Of a stretch of 6,221 bases of DNA, positions 1 to 4,942 are shown piece by piece (position 1 is the first letter of the stretch; every line of letters begins with the position of its first letter). Source of the DNA: a bacterium (GTDB taxonomy: Bacteria > UBP15 > UBA6099). A program made the position numbers and the translations under genes. Below the pieces are notes generated by a model. That model made no database searches, was not told the origin of the DNA, and saw only the letters and a list, made by a program, of their open reading frames with translations. The stretch is from assembly GCA_029573925.1 (NCBI GenBank), contig JAKQBV010000294.1, positions 1 to 6,221 of the forward strand, written 5' to 3'.

Positions 1-1694
1 GCAACATGATCGAGGGGCTAGCTGACCTCGTGCGCGCCAAGAAAATCGAAGGCATATCAGATATCCGCGACGAATCCGACCGGGGCGGCATCCGAGTCAT
101 TATCGAGCTGAAAAAAGACGCCAACCCGTACGTCATCCAGAATCTTATAATGAAGCACACGCAGATGCAGACTACGTTCAGCATAATCATGCTGGCGCTC
201 GTGAACAACGAGCCGAAGACGCTGGCTCTGAAAGAGATGCTCGAATATTTCATCGAGCACAGGCGGGACGTCGTGCGCCGCCGCACCCAGTTCGAGTTGG
301 ACAAGGCGAAAGCCCGCGCCCACATCCTCGAAGGCCTTCGCATAGCGCTTCAGAACATCGACGAGGTCATCGCCATAATAAAGAAGAGCAAGGATGTGGC
401 GACTGCCCGCGAGACCCTCATGAAACGCTTCGAGCTTTCTGAGATTCAGGCGCAGGCCATACTCGACCTGCGGCTGCAGAAACTCACCAGCCTCGAGCAG
501 AAGGCCATCCTCGACGAGTACGCCGAGCTGATCAAGAAAATAGCCGAGCTTGAGGACATACTTGCCAATCCGAGAAAAGTTGACGCGATAATCGTCAAGG
601 AACTGAATGAGATTAAGGAGAAATACGGAGAGAAAAGGCGCACTCGTATCGTTGCCGGCGGGGCCGAGATAGACATTGAGGACCTTATCCAGCGCGAGGA
701 CGTCGTGATAACAGTCACCCGCGACGGGTGGGTAAAGCGGCTGCCGGTCGACACCTACCGCACGCAGGGCCGGGGCGGGCGCGGCGTTATCGGCCTCACT
801 AAAAAATCCGAGGACACCGTAAAACACCTGTTCGTCACCTGCAGCCACGATATCATCCTGTTCTTCTCCAACAGGGGGCAGATATACAGGATGAAGGCTT
901 ATCAGCTTCCGCAGGCGGGCCGCACCGCAAAGGGCATCCCGCTGGTCAACCTCCTCCAGCTTGCTCCCGCGGAAAGAATCACCGCCGTCATCCCCATCAA
1001 GGAGTTCGACGACGAGCACTATCTGATGATGATAACGAAGGATGGGCTTGTGAAGAAGACCAAGCTGAGCGAGTACGACACTCCGCGCAAGGGCGGCATC
1101 AGGGCGATAACGCTGAGACAGGGCGACGAGTTGAGATATGTCATCATGTCGAACGGCGAGCGCGAGGTCGTAATCGGCACCAGAAAGGGCCTCAGCATCA
1201 GGTTCAAGGAGTCGGATGTCAGAGGAATGGGCCGAGGCGCGGCGGGAGTGCGCGGCATCATGCTCAACCGGGGCGACGAGGTCGTCGGCGCGAGCATAGT
1301 GGACGACGAGAAAGCCATGCTGGCCGTCTGCGAAAATGGCTACGGCAAGCGCACGCTGCTCAAATACTACAGAGGCCAGAACAGAGGCGGAAAAGGCATC
1401 CTCAACATAAAGGTGAGCGAACGCAACGGCGATGTCGTCGGCATAGCGGTTGCCGGAGTGGACGACGAGCTTATGATGATCTCCGAAAAAGGCATCATCA
1501 TCCGCGTGCCTGTAAGAACAATCTCGGCCACCATCGGACGCAGCACTCAGGGCGTCCGCCTCATGCGCATGGACGAAAGCGACAAAGTCGTCGCCTTCGA
1601 GGTCTTCAAAGAGGAGGACTACGACGACACCGTCGCCTCCGTCAACGCCTGCGCGCCCGAACCCGGCGACGAAACGGAAGACACGGAAGAATAA
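1..1694 (+). CDS. gyrA: DNA gyrase subunit A, 5'-truncated by window edge
   Basis: This is the C-terminal two thirds of GyrA, the DNA-breaking and DNA-wrapping subunit of the A2B2 type II topoisomerase that introduces negative supercoils. The frame is open to the left edge, so the ATG at 6 is internal (it aligns inside the conserved stretch ending EGISDIRDESD). The N-terminal part with the catalytic tyrosine lies outside the window. Counting from that ATG, residues 1-210 are the tower, coiled-coil and dimer-gate region, including QAQAILDLRLQKL at 148-160. Residues 220-535 are the beta-pinwheel. The GyrA box QGRGGRG is at 254-260, which supports gyrase rather than ParC. Five more blade motifs follow near 306, 361, 410, 458 and 512, giving six blades. 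An acidic tail (about 536-562, ending DETEDTEE) resembles the acidic GyrA tail known in E. coli. The E. coli-type insertion before QAQAILDL is absent. The stop is TAA at 1692, followed 16 bases later by a hairpin terminator. Confidence 0.98.
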   Translation, partial: NMIEGLADLVRAKKIEGISDIRDESDRGGIRVIIELKKDANPYVIQNLIMKHTQMQTTFSIIMLALVNNEPKTLALKEMLEYFIEHRRDVVRRRTQFELDKAKARAHILEGLRIALQNIDEVIAIIKKSKDVATARETLMKRFELSEIQAQAILDLRLQKLTSLEQKAILDEYAELIKKIAELEDILANPRKVDAIIVKELNEIKEKYGEKRRTRIVAGGAEIDIEDLIQREDVVITVTRDGWVKRLPVDTYRTQGRGGRGVIGLTKKSEDTVKHLFVTCSHDIILFFSNRGQIYRMKAYQLPQAGRTAKGIPLVNLLQLAPAERITAVIPIKEFDDEHYLMMITKDGLVKKTKLSEYDTPRKGGIRAITLRQGDELRYVIMSNGEREVVIGTRKGLSIRFKESDVRGMGRGAAGVRGIMLNRGDEVVGASIVDDEKAMLAVCENGYGKRTLLKYYRGQNRGGKGILNIKVSERNGDVVGIAVAGVDDELMMISEKGIIIRVPVRTISATIGRSTQGVRLMRMDESDKVVAFEVFKEEDYDDTVASVNACAPEPGDETEDTEE

Positions 1695-1710
1695 CCCAAG
1701 CTGTTTGAAA

Positions 1711-1750
1711 AAAAGAGAAACTTTCATAGAAAGTTTCTCTTTTGTTTTTT
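1711..1750 (+). terminator. Intrinsic terminator after gyrA, probably bidirectional
   Basis: Seen directly: AAAAGAGAAACTTTC at 1711-1725 pairs perfectly with GAAAGTTTCTCTTTT at 1729-1743 (15 bp, loop ATA). On the + strand it is followed by G and six T (1745-1750). On the - strand the stem runs out into seven consecutive T, so it could also stop leftward transcripts from the nuclease gene. It starts 16 bases after the gyrA stop codon. Its arms match the AT-rich hairpins of the composite repeat that follows, so it may be a lone member of the same hairpin family. Confidence 0.88.
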
Positions 1751-1769
1751 AAATGCGTTTGTGCTCATA

Positions 1770-1799
1770 AAGGGAAAACTTTTGAAAAAGTTTTCCCTT
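1770..1799. repeat. AT-rich perfect hairpin of copy A
   Basis: AAGGGAAAACTTTT (1770-1783) is the exact reverse complement of AAAAGTTTTCCCTT (1786-1799), with two bases between (a four-base loop if the innermost pair opens). It lacks a following T-tract on the + strand (AAAATCCC follows). On the - strand only a short TTTAT follows. Termination from this stem alone is therefore less convincing than at 1711 or 1993. Confidence 0.8.
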
Positions 1800-1827
1800 A
1801 AAATCCCTTTCAAAATCTTTCATGCTA

Positions 1828-1863
1828 GCGCCAAAGGCGGAGCTTCGCTTCCGCCTTCGGCGC
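1828..1863. repeat. GC-rich hairpin of copy A
   Basis: GCGCC (1828-1832) pairs with GGCGC (1859-1863). After one A/C mismatch, AAGGCGG (1834-1840) pairs with CCGCCTT (1851-1857). The tip contains AGCTTCGC, a word also found in the GC hairpin of copy B. No T-tract follows on either strand, so I call it a structured repeat module rather than a terminator. Confidence 0.7.
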
Positions 1864-1886
1864 GCATCGTGTGAAAACACATTGGG

Positions 1887-1910
1887 AAAGGATTATCAGA
1901 GGAATCTTTT
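1887..1910 (+). other. Weak hairpin in the centre between the two repeat copies
   Basis: AAAGGATT (1887-1894) can pair with AATCTTTT (1903-1910) as eight pairs including one G-U, with an eight-base loop. The T-run 1907-1912 overlaps the 3' arm. A tiny hairpin with a GAAA loop (GTGT 1869-1872, ACAC 1877-1880) lies just before it. Both are short enough to be chance in AT-rich DNA. I see nothing else in the centre. Confidence 0.25.
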
Positions 1911-1920
1911 TTATAAATGA

Positions 1921-2026
1921 TTTCACAGGAGCGACGGGACGCGAAGCGCCAGCTTCGCGTCCCGTCGCGCATTGAAAAGTTTTGAAGAGATTCCAAAGAG
2001 AAACTTTTTCAAAAGTTTCTCTTTGG
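1921..2026 (+). repeat. Composite intergenic repeat, copy B (reads rightward)
   Basis: Order on the + strand: TTTCACA (1921-1927), a 17-bp perfect GC hairpin (1931-1968), GCAT (1969-1972), a linker with TTTTGAA (1980-1986) and GATTCC (1989-1994), then a 16-bp perfect AT hairpin (1993-2026). Copy A is the diverged inverted counterpart. In the linker and AT hairpin most positions agree when the strands are aligned by eye. The GC hairpins share mainly their position and the AGCTTCGC word, so that part has diverged far or was exchanged. Confidence 0.65.
1931..1968. repeat. 17-bp perfect GC-rich hairpin of copy B
   Basis: GCGACGGGACGCGAAGC (1931-1947) is exactly reverse-complementary to GCTTCGCGTCCCGTCGC (1952-1968) with loop GCCA. 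A perfect 17-bp GC-rich stem is far beyond chance in a short interval. No U-tract follows on either strand, so an RNA-stability, protein-binding or DNA-cruciform role is as possible as transcription termination. Confidence 0.88.
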
Positions 2027-2038
2027 TTCTTTTTTTTG
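1993..2038 (+). terminator. Rho-independent terminator formed by the AT hairpin of copy B
   Basis: CCAAAGAGAAACTTTT (1993-2008) pairs perfectly with AAAAGTTTCTCTTTGG (2011-2026). It is followed on the + strand by TTC and eight or more T (2027-2038). This is a strong rightward terminator, backing up the one at 1711. On the - strand it is preceded by the matching A-run but followed by GGAATCTC, so it is a poorer stop for the nuclease gene. Confidence 0.8.
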
Positions 2039-2076
2039 GCTTTTCTTTTTGTCTTGCGCTCTGCTTTATGAATATT

Positions 2077-2571
2077 TTAAGATTCTTTGAAGTCTGCGGG
2101 TTTGATGTTCTGGACGAACTCTTTGAATTTCTGAATTTCCTCGTCGTCCGGGGGGCCGCCGACGATGGCCGCCTCGTCTATGATTCGTTTTGAGACATAT
2201 ATCGGAGTGTCGGTGCGGAGAGAGAGGGCGATGGCGTCGCTGGGCCTTGCGTCCACCAGCACCGGGTCGCCGTTGTCCTTGCTGACGAGCATTTTTGCGT
2301 GGAACGTGCCCTCTATTATGTCGTGTATCCTGATTTCCTTGAGTTTGAGGTCGAAGCTTTCGAGGAGAGACTTCATGAGGTCGTGGCTCATGGGTCGGGG
2401 GACGGAGACGCCTTCGAGGGCTATCTCGATCTGGGTGGCCTCGAACATGCCTATCCAGATGGGCAGAAACCTGTCGCCGGCGCTGTCTTTTAGCAGCACG
2501 ACGGGGACTTTGTTGAATATGTCGAACCGGACGCAGTATACCTCGACCGGGACCATTTCGTCGTTGGACAA
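2077..2571 (-). CDS. Bifunctional nuclease (BFN/DUF151) family protein
   Basis: A 164-residue single-domain protein of the DUF151/bifunctional nuclease family. Members are small soluble proteins; some plant members are reported to have RNase and DNase activity, and the bacterial role is poorly defined. Family signatures visible: PVVLLKD at 23-29, FLPIWIGMFEATQIE at 35-49, ALEGVSVPRPMSHDL at 51-65 and the block DARPSDAIALSLR at 107-119, followed by PIYVS and IDEAA near 131-135. The C-terminal tail is charged (DDEEIQKFKEF). No UVR domain is appended, unlike some relatives. The start is TTG at 2571: a GGAAGGA ribosome site lies 9 bases upstream, whereas the next in-frame ATG (2556) would be 24 bases away. 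A good promoter lies just upstream. It converges on gyrA. Specific nuclease activity here is family inference. Confidence 0.93.
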   Translation of the reverse strand: MSNDEMVPVEVYCVRFDIFNKVPVVLLKDSAGDRFLPIWIGMFEATQIEIALEGVSVPRPMSHDLMKSLLESFDLKLKEIRIHDIIEGTFHAKMLVSKDNGDPVLVDARPSDAIALSLRTDTPIYVSKRIIDEAAIVGGPPDDEEIQKFKEFVQNIKPADFKES

Positions 2572-2580
2572 AGTTGAGAG

Positions 2581-2587
2581 TCCTTCC
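2581..2587 (-). promoter_or_regulatory. Ribosome binding site that fixes the TTG start of the BFN gene
   Basis: On the - strand GGAAGGA is followed by nine bases and then TTG (2571-2569). The spacing suits TTG and not the in-frame ATG five codons later. Confidence 0.75.
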
Positions 2588-2621
2588 GTAGTAGAGATTG
2601 CGGTCGCCCGCCACTGAACTA

Positions 2622-2649
2622 ATTATATACCTATTTCAAAAGTCTTCAA
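2622..2649 (-). promoter_or_regulatory. Sigma70-type promoter for the BFN gene
   Basis: On the - strand TTGAAG (2649-2644) is followed after 16 bases by TATAAT (2627-2622), a consensus -10. Predicted transcription start is near 2615, giving a leader of about 44 bases. The -35 box overlaps the TGA stop of the upstream ORF (2648-2646), so the nuclease can be transcribed independently of it. Confidence 0.7.
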
Positions 2650-3053
2650 CCCGGAGGGGCGGCGTCGCGGGGTCTGCCGTAAAATTCGCGGAGTCGGCAG
2701 GCGAGGGAGCATGCCTGCGCGTAGAACACGCTCGGTCTACGCGCCTTTATCTCAAGGAAAGTTCTCCACGGGGCGGCTTTTCCTTCCGTGACGCGTTGGC
2801 GGAACACGAAAAAAGCGGAGGGCGTCTCCGCGAACATAACCGAGTAATAGTCGTTGAAGTCGTCGATTCGGGGCTGGAAGTTGAAAGCGCGCTGGATGTC
2901 GAGTCGTTCGCCGGTCTCCAGATAGGCGTAATAGCCAGAACCGAGGATGTCAAAAAGTTCGACCTCTTCGTCTCTTGCTGCCGCGCTCTGGATATTGTCG
3001 AAGAAGCTCAACGTCCGGCTCCGGAGGAAATATTCCCGCGCGGTCGGCGTCAA
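2646..3053 (-). CDS. Uncharacterised protein, no family recognised
   Basis: I do not recognise this protein. The frame gives 135 residues from a TTG at 3053, with no visible signal peptide or long membrane segment. It is rich in aromatic and charged residues (for example FDILGSGYYAYLETGE at 34-49, FNDYYSVMF at 66-74, FFVFRQR at 81-87) and has a CSLAC pair at 115-119. Its codons look like those of the neighbouring genes and its composition is protein-like, so I favour it over the opposite-strand frame here. The frame stays open upstream to 3153 without another ATG, GTG or TTG, and TTG 3053 has no convincing ribosome site, so the true N-terminus is uncertain. A TATAAT box sits 37-42 bases upstream of the TTG. 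It lies 74 bases before the BFN gene on the same strand with no terminator between, so read-through is possible. Confidence 0.6.
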   Translation of the reverse strand: MTPTAREYFLRSRTLSFFDNIQSAAARDEEVELFDILGSGYYAYLETGERLDIQRAFNFQPRIDDFNDYYSVMFAETPSAFFVFRQRVTEGKAAPWRTFLEIKARRPSVFYAQACSLACRLREFYGRPRDAAPPG

Positions 3054-3084
3054 GCCGCGCCGGGCGAGGTTGCCGCCGCCGCTG

Positions 3085-3113
3085 TTTCCATTATAGGCCG
3101 GGTAATGTAAAAT
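3085..3113 (+). promoter_or_regulatory. Candidate promoter for the yjbQ-der-wecA-wecB cluster
   Basis: TTTCCA (3085-3090, four of six consensus positions) is separated by 17 bases from TAAAAT (3108-3113, five of six). The predicted start near 3120 leaves a leader of about 29 bases with a strong ribosome site. It overlaps a leftward -10 candidate at 3090-3095. Confidence 0.45.
3090..3095 (-). promoter_or_regulatory. Leftward -10 box candidate for the uncharacterised gene
   Basis: A perfect TATAAT on the - strand. No good -35 hexamer is visible 16-18 bases upstream on that strand. Initiation would fall near 3083, about 30 bases before TTG 3053. It overlaps the rightward -35 box. Confidence 0.35.
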
Positions 3114-3135
3114 GAATAGCTGGGAGAGCGCGACG

Positions 3136-3140
3136 GGAGG
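3136..3140 (+). promoter_or_regulatory. Ribosome binding site of yjbQ
   Basis: GGAGG (within GGGAGGA) lies eight bases before ATG 3149. It is the strongest ribosome site in the window and fixes the start of yjbQ. Confidence 0.8.
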
Positions 3141-3148
3141 AACTTGAA

Positions 3149-3565
3149 ATGGTCAGACAGTCCGAACTGGAGTTGAACACCGAAGGCAACGGCCAGATGA
3201 CGGACATCACCGCCGAGGTGTCAAGGGCGGCGGAGGAGTCGGGCATCAAGGACGGCATAGTGACGGTGTTTGTGCCGGGAGCTACCGGAGCGGTCACCAC
3301 AATCGAGTATGAGAGCGGCCTTGTTAAAGACTTCGCCGAGCTTATGGAGCGGCTGGCGCCGCAAGGGAAAGATTACGCGCACAACGCGCGGTGGGGAGAC
3401 GGCAACGGGCATTCGCATCTGCGCGCGTCTCTGCTCGGCCCGTCGCTGACCGTCCCGCTGACGGACGGCGCGCTTGCTCTCGGCACATGGCAACAGATTG
3501 TCTTCGTGGATTTTGACACGCGGGCGAGGATGCGCAATCTGATAGTGCAGATTGTCGGAGAATAG
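3149..3565 (+). CDS. yjbQ: YjbQ/UPF0047 family protein (secondary thiamine-phosphate synthase type)
   Basis: A 138-residue cytosolic protein covering the whole small YjbQ/UPF0047 domain. Family hallmarks seen: GAVTTIEYESGL near 47-58, the polar block WGDGNGHSHLRASLLG at 82-97 with its two histidines, the VPL turn near 102 and GTWQQIVFVDFD at 112-123 followed by basic residues. Family members form a compact oligomeric fold with conserved His and acidic residues. E. coli YjbQ has been reported to replace thiamine-phosphate synthase weakly, hence the database name, but the main function is unsettled. The start is ATG 3149, with GGAGG at ideal spacing. It is the first gene of a rightward cluster; its last codons contain the ribosome site of der, and its stop (3563-3565) is four bases from the chosen der start. 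Confidence 0.93.
   Translation: MVRQSELELNTEGNGQMTDITAEVSRAAEESGIKDGIVTVFVPGATGAVTTIEYESGLVKDFAELMERLAPQGKDYAHNARWGDGNGHSHLRASLLGPSLTVPLTDGALALGTWQQIVFVDFDTRARMRNLIVQIVGE
3557..3562 (+). promoter_or_regulatory. Ribosome binding site of der inside the end of yjbQ
   Basis: GGAGAA lies seven bases before TTG 3570 and overlaps the last two sense codons of yjbQ. This selects TTG 3570 over the in-frame TTG at 3552, which has no such site, and suggests translational coupling. Confidence 0.65.
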
Positions 3566-3569
3566 TATA

Positions 3570-4901
3570 TTGAAAACTGAAACGCCTCCCTTGGTGTCCA
3601 TAGTCGGCAGGCCGAACGTGGGCAAGTCCACTCTGTTCAACCGGCTGCTGGGCCGAAGAGTGTCTATTGTGGACGATATGGCGGGAGTGACCCGCGACAG
3701 GATATTCGCCAGATGCGGATTCGGCGGCGTTCCCGCGTTCCTTGTGGACACCGGAGGGCTGACCCCCGGCGGAAAATCGGAGCTGGACCGCAACATCGAA
3801 AAACAGATACTGATGTCCTTTGAAAGCTCGGCCGTCCTCGTTTTCGTGGCGGACGCCGCGGCGGGCGTGATGCCGGAGGACCGGATTGTGGCCGATGTCC
3901 TGCGCAAGCACAATAAGCCGGTGATTTTGGCCGCGAACAAATCCGACAGCGGAAAGATCGCGCAGGGAGCCTCGGAGTTTTTCGCTCTCGGCATGGGCGA
4001 GCCGATAGCCGTGTCCGCCCTGCACGGCGACAACATAGAGGCGCTAAGGGAGCGCGTCGCGTCGCTGCTTCCGAAGGCGCGCGGAGCGTCGTTCGAGACG
4101 CCGGAGACGAGGTTCTGCGTCGTCGGCAGGCCGAACGTGGGAAAATCCTCCATCGTCAACGCCGTCCTCGGCGAGGAACGGTGCGTGGTATCCGACGTTC
4201 CCGGAACCACGCGGGACAGAGTGGACGCCGAATTCGTTCATGACGGGCGCAGGTTCGTGATAGTGGACACCGCCGGGCTTAAGCGCCGCAAGTCGAAGAT
4301 GGACAGGCTGGAGTTCTACAGCTCGACGCGCACCCGGCGCGCGATGGCCGAATCCGACGTTGTGGCTCTGGTTCTGGACTCGCGGGACGGGTTGCTGGAA
4401 GGCGACAAGAGAATAATAAACGAAGCAATCGAGTTGAAGCGCGGCCTCGTTATCGTGTGCAACAAGATGGACCTTATCGACAACCCCGACTACGACAACT
4501 TCCTGAATCACATCAAGACCGAAGCCCCGTTCCTGATGCATACGCCAGTCCTGTTCGTGTCGGCGCGGGAGCGCGCGGGGATGGAGGCGCTGCTCGACCG
4601 GCTCTCAGAGGTGAGCGCGCGCATGAGATTCATGCTGCCCATCGAACTGCTGACCAACGTCGTTTATGACGTCCGCTCGATGTATTCCCCCGGCTCGCGA
4701 GGCAGGAAGGTGGGCGAGATAAGGGGCGTGGTGCACGACAGCGCCAATCCGCCCCGCATAATAATCAAAGTAAACGATCCGGAGCTTTTCCCGCAGGCTT
4801 ACGTCAAGCTGGTGGAAAACAGGATACGCGGAGTGTTCGACCTTGTCGGAGTCCCGCTGGACCTTAAGCTGTCGGGCGCTCCCGTGAAGAAGAAAAAATG
4901 A
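3570..4901 (+). CDS. der: Ribosome biogenesis GTPase Der (EngA)
   Basis: Der is an essential double-GTPase that binds the 50S precursor and promotes large-subunit maturation. From the TTG at 3570 it is 443 residues, close to the usual 430-490. GTPase domain 1: GRPNVGKS 13-20, T41 in GVTRD, DTGG 60-63, NKSD 123-126, SAL 149-151. Domain 2: GRPNVGKS 186-193, PGTTRD 211-216, DTAG 233-236, NKMD 298-301, SAR 331-333. A KH-like RNA-binding domain follows (about 350-435) with a lysine-rich end (KKKK). All nucleotide-binding motifs are intact. The start is inferred from GGAGAA seven bases upstream; TTG 3552 would add six residues and overlap yjbQ. Next comes wecA after 41 bases, without a terminator. 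Confidence 0.97.
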   Translation: MKTETPPLVSIVGRPNVGKSTLFNRLLGRRVSIVDDMAGVTRDRIFARCGFGGVPAFLVDTGGLTPGGKSELDRNIEKQILMSFESSAVLVFVADAAAGVMPEDRIVADVLRKHNKPVILAANKSDSGKIAQGASEFFALGMGEPIAVSALHGDNIEALRERVASLLPKARGASFETPETRFCVVGRPNVGKSSIVNAVLGEERCVVSDVPGTTRDRVDAEFVHDGRRFVIVDTAGLKRRKSKMDRLEFYSSTRTRRAMAESDVVALVLDSRDGLLEGDKRIINEAIELKRGLVIVCNKMDLIDNPDYDNFLNHIKTEAPFLMHTPVLFVSARERAGMEALLDRLSEVSARMRFMLPIELLTNVVYDVRSMYSPGSRGRKVGEIRGVVHDSANPPRIIIKVNDPELFPQAYVKLVENRIRGVFDLVGVPLDLKLSGAPVKKKK

Positions 4902-4935
4902 AAGCGCGGCGTTTGAAAGCGCGGCGCGCGCGCGC
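4899..4935 (+). repeat. 13-bp tandem direct repeat plus (GC)6 tract between der and wecA
   Basis: TGAAAGCGCGGCG occurs at 4899-4911 and again at 4914-4926 (period 15), so the first copy carries the der stop codon. The second copy runs into six GC dinucleotides (4924-4935). The gap holds no recognisable terminator, promoter or ribosome site. The alternating GC tract could fold or favour left-handed DNA; no function is shown. Confidence 0.8.
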
Positions 4936-4942
4936 ATAAAAC

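Larger units (their letters stand above)
1769..1876 (-). repeat. Composite intergenic repeat, copy A (reads leftward)
   Basis: Read on the - strand from 1876, the unit is: TTTCACA (1876-1870), a GC-rich hairpin (1863-1828), GCAT, an AT-rich linker containing TTTTGAA, then a perfect AT-rich hairpin (1799-1770). Copy B at 1921-2026 has the same modules in the same order on the opposite strand. The two copies are therefore inverted around a 44-base centre (1877-1920). No reading frame here looks like a protein. It lies between convergent gene ends, where transcription stop signals are expected. It could be a palindromic-unit or non-autonomous MITE-like element, or a duplicated terminator module. 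I see no clear target-site duplication. Confidence 0.65.

Noticed and set aside
57..1727. A 556-codon open frame antisense to gyrA
   Set aside because: Its translation is low-complexity (runs of Val, Asp, Ala, His) and it covers an unmistakable GyrA frame. Long antisense frames are common opposite GC-rich genes with few stop-complement codons.
1769..2026. CRISPR array or insertion sequence
   Set aside because: Only two inverted, diverged units, no regular spacers and no transposase frame. At most it is a non-autonomous element, and no target-site duplication is evident.
1695..2076. tRNA, riboswitch or small RNA gene in the gene-free interval
   Set aside because: The stems are simple hairpins without a cloverleaf or a riboswitch core I recognise. 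No promoter was found that would start an independent RNA, although one reading through the hairpins cannot be excluded.
1972..2193. A 73-codon + strand frame across the repeat and the end of the BFN gene
   Set aside because: It is Phe/Leu-rich because it reads through T-tracts and hairpin 1993-2026, and it then runs antisense to conserved BFN codons.
2066..2614. A 182-codon - strand frame overlapping the BFN gene
   Set aside because: It is Arg/His/Pro/Gln-rich out-of-frame translation of the same DNA. The BFN frame carries all the family motifs.
2598..3110. A 170-codon + strand frame opposite the unrecognised gene
   Set aside because: It starts at a TTG without a ribosome site, its start overlaps the BFN promoter region, and its composition looks less like native protein than the - strand frame. 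It is not fully excluded.
3221..4210. Long - strand frames (329 and 227 codons) opposite yjbQ and der
   Set aside because: They are shadows of two well-conserved genes, with no ribosome sites or family motifs.
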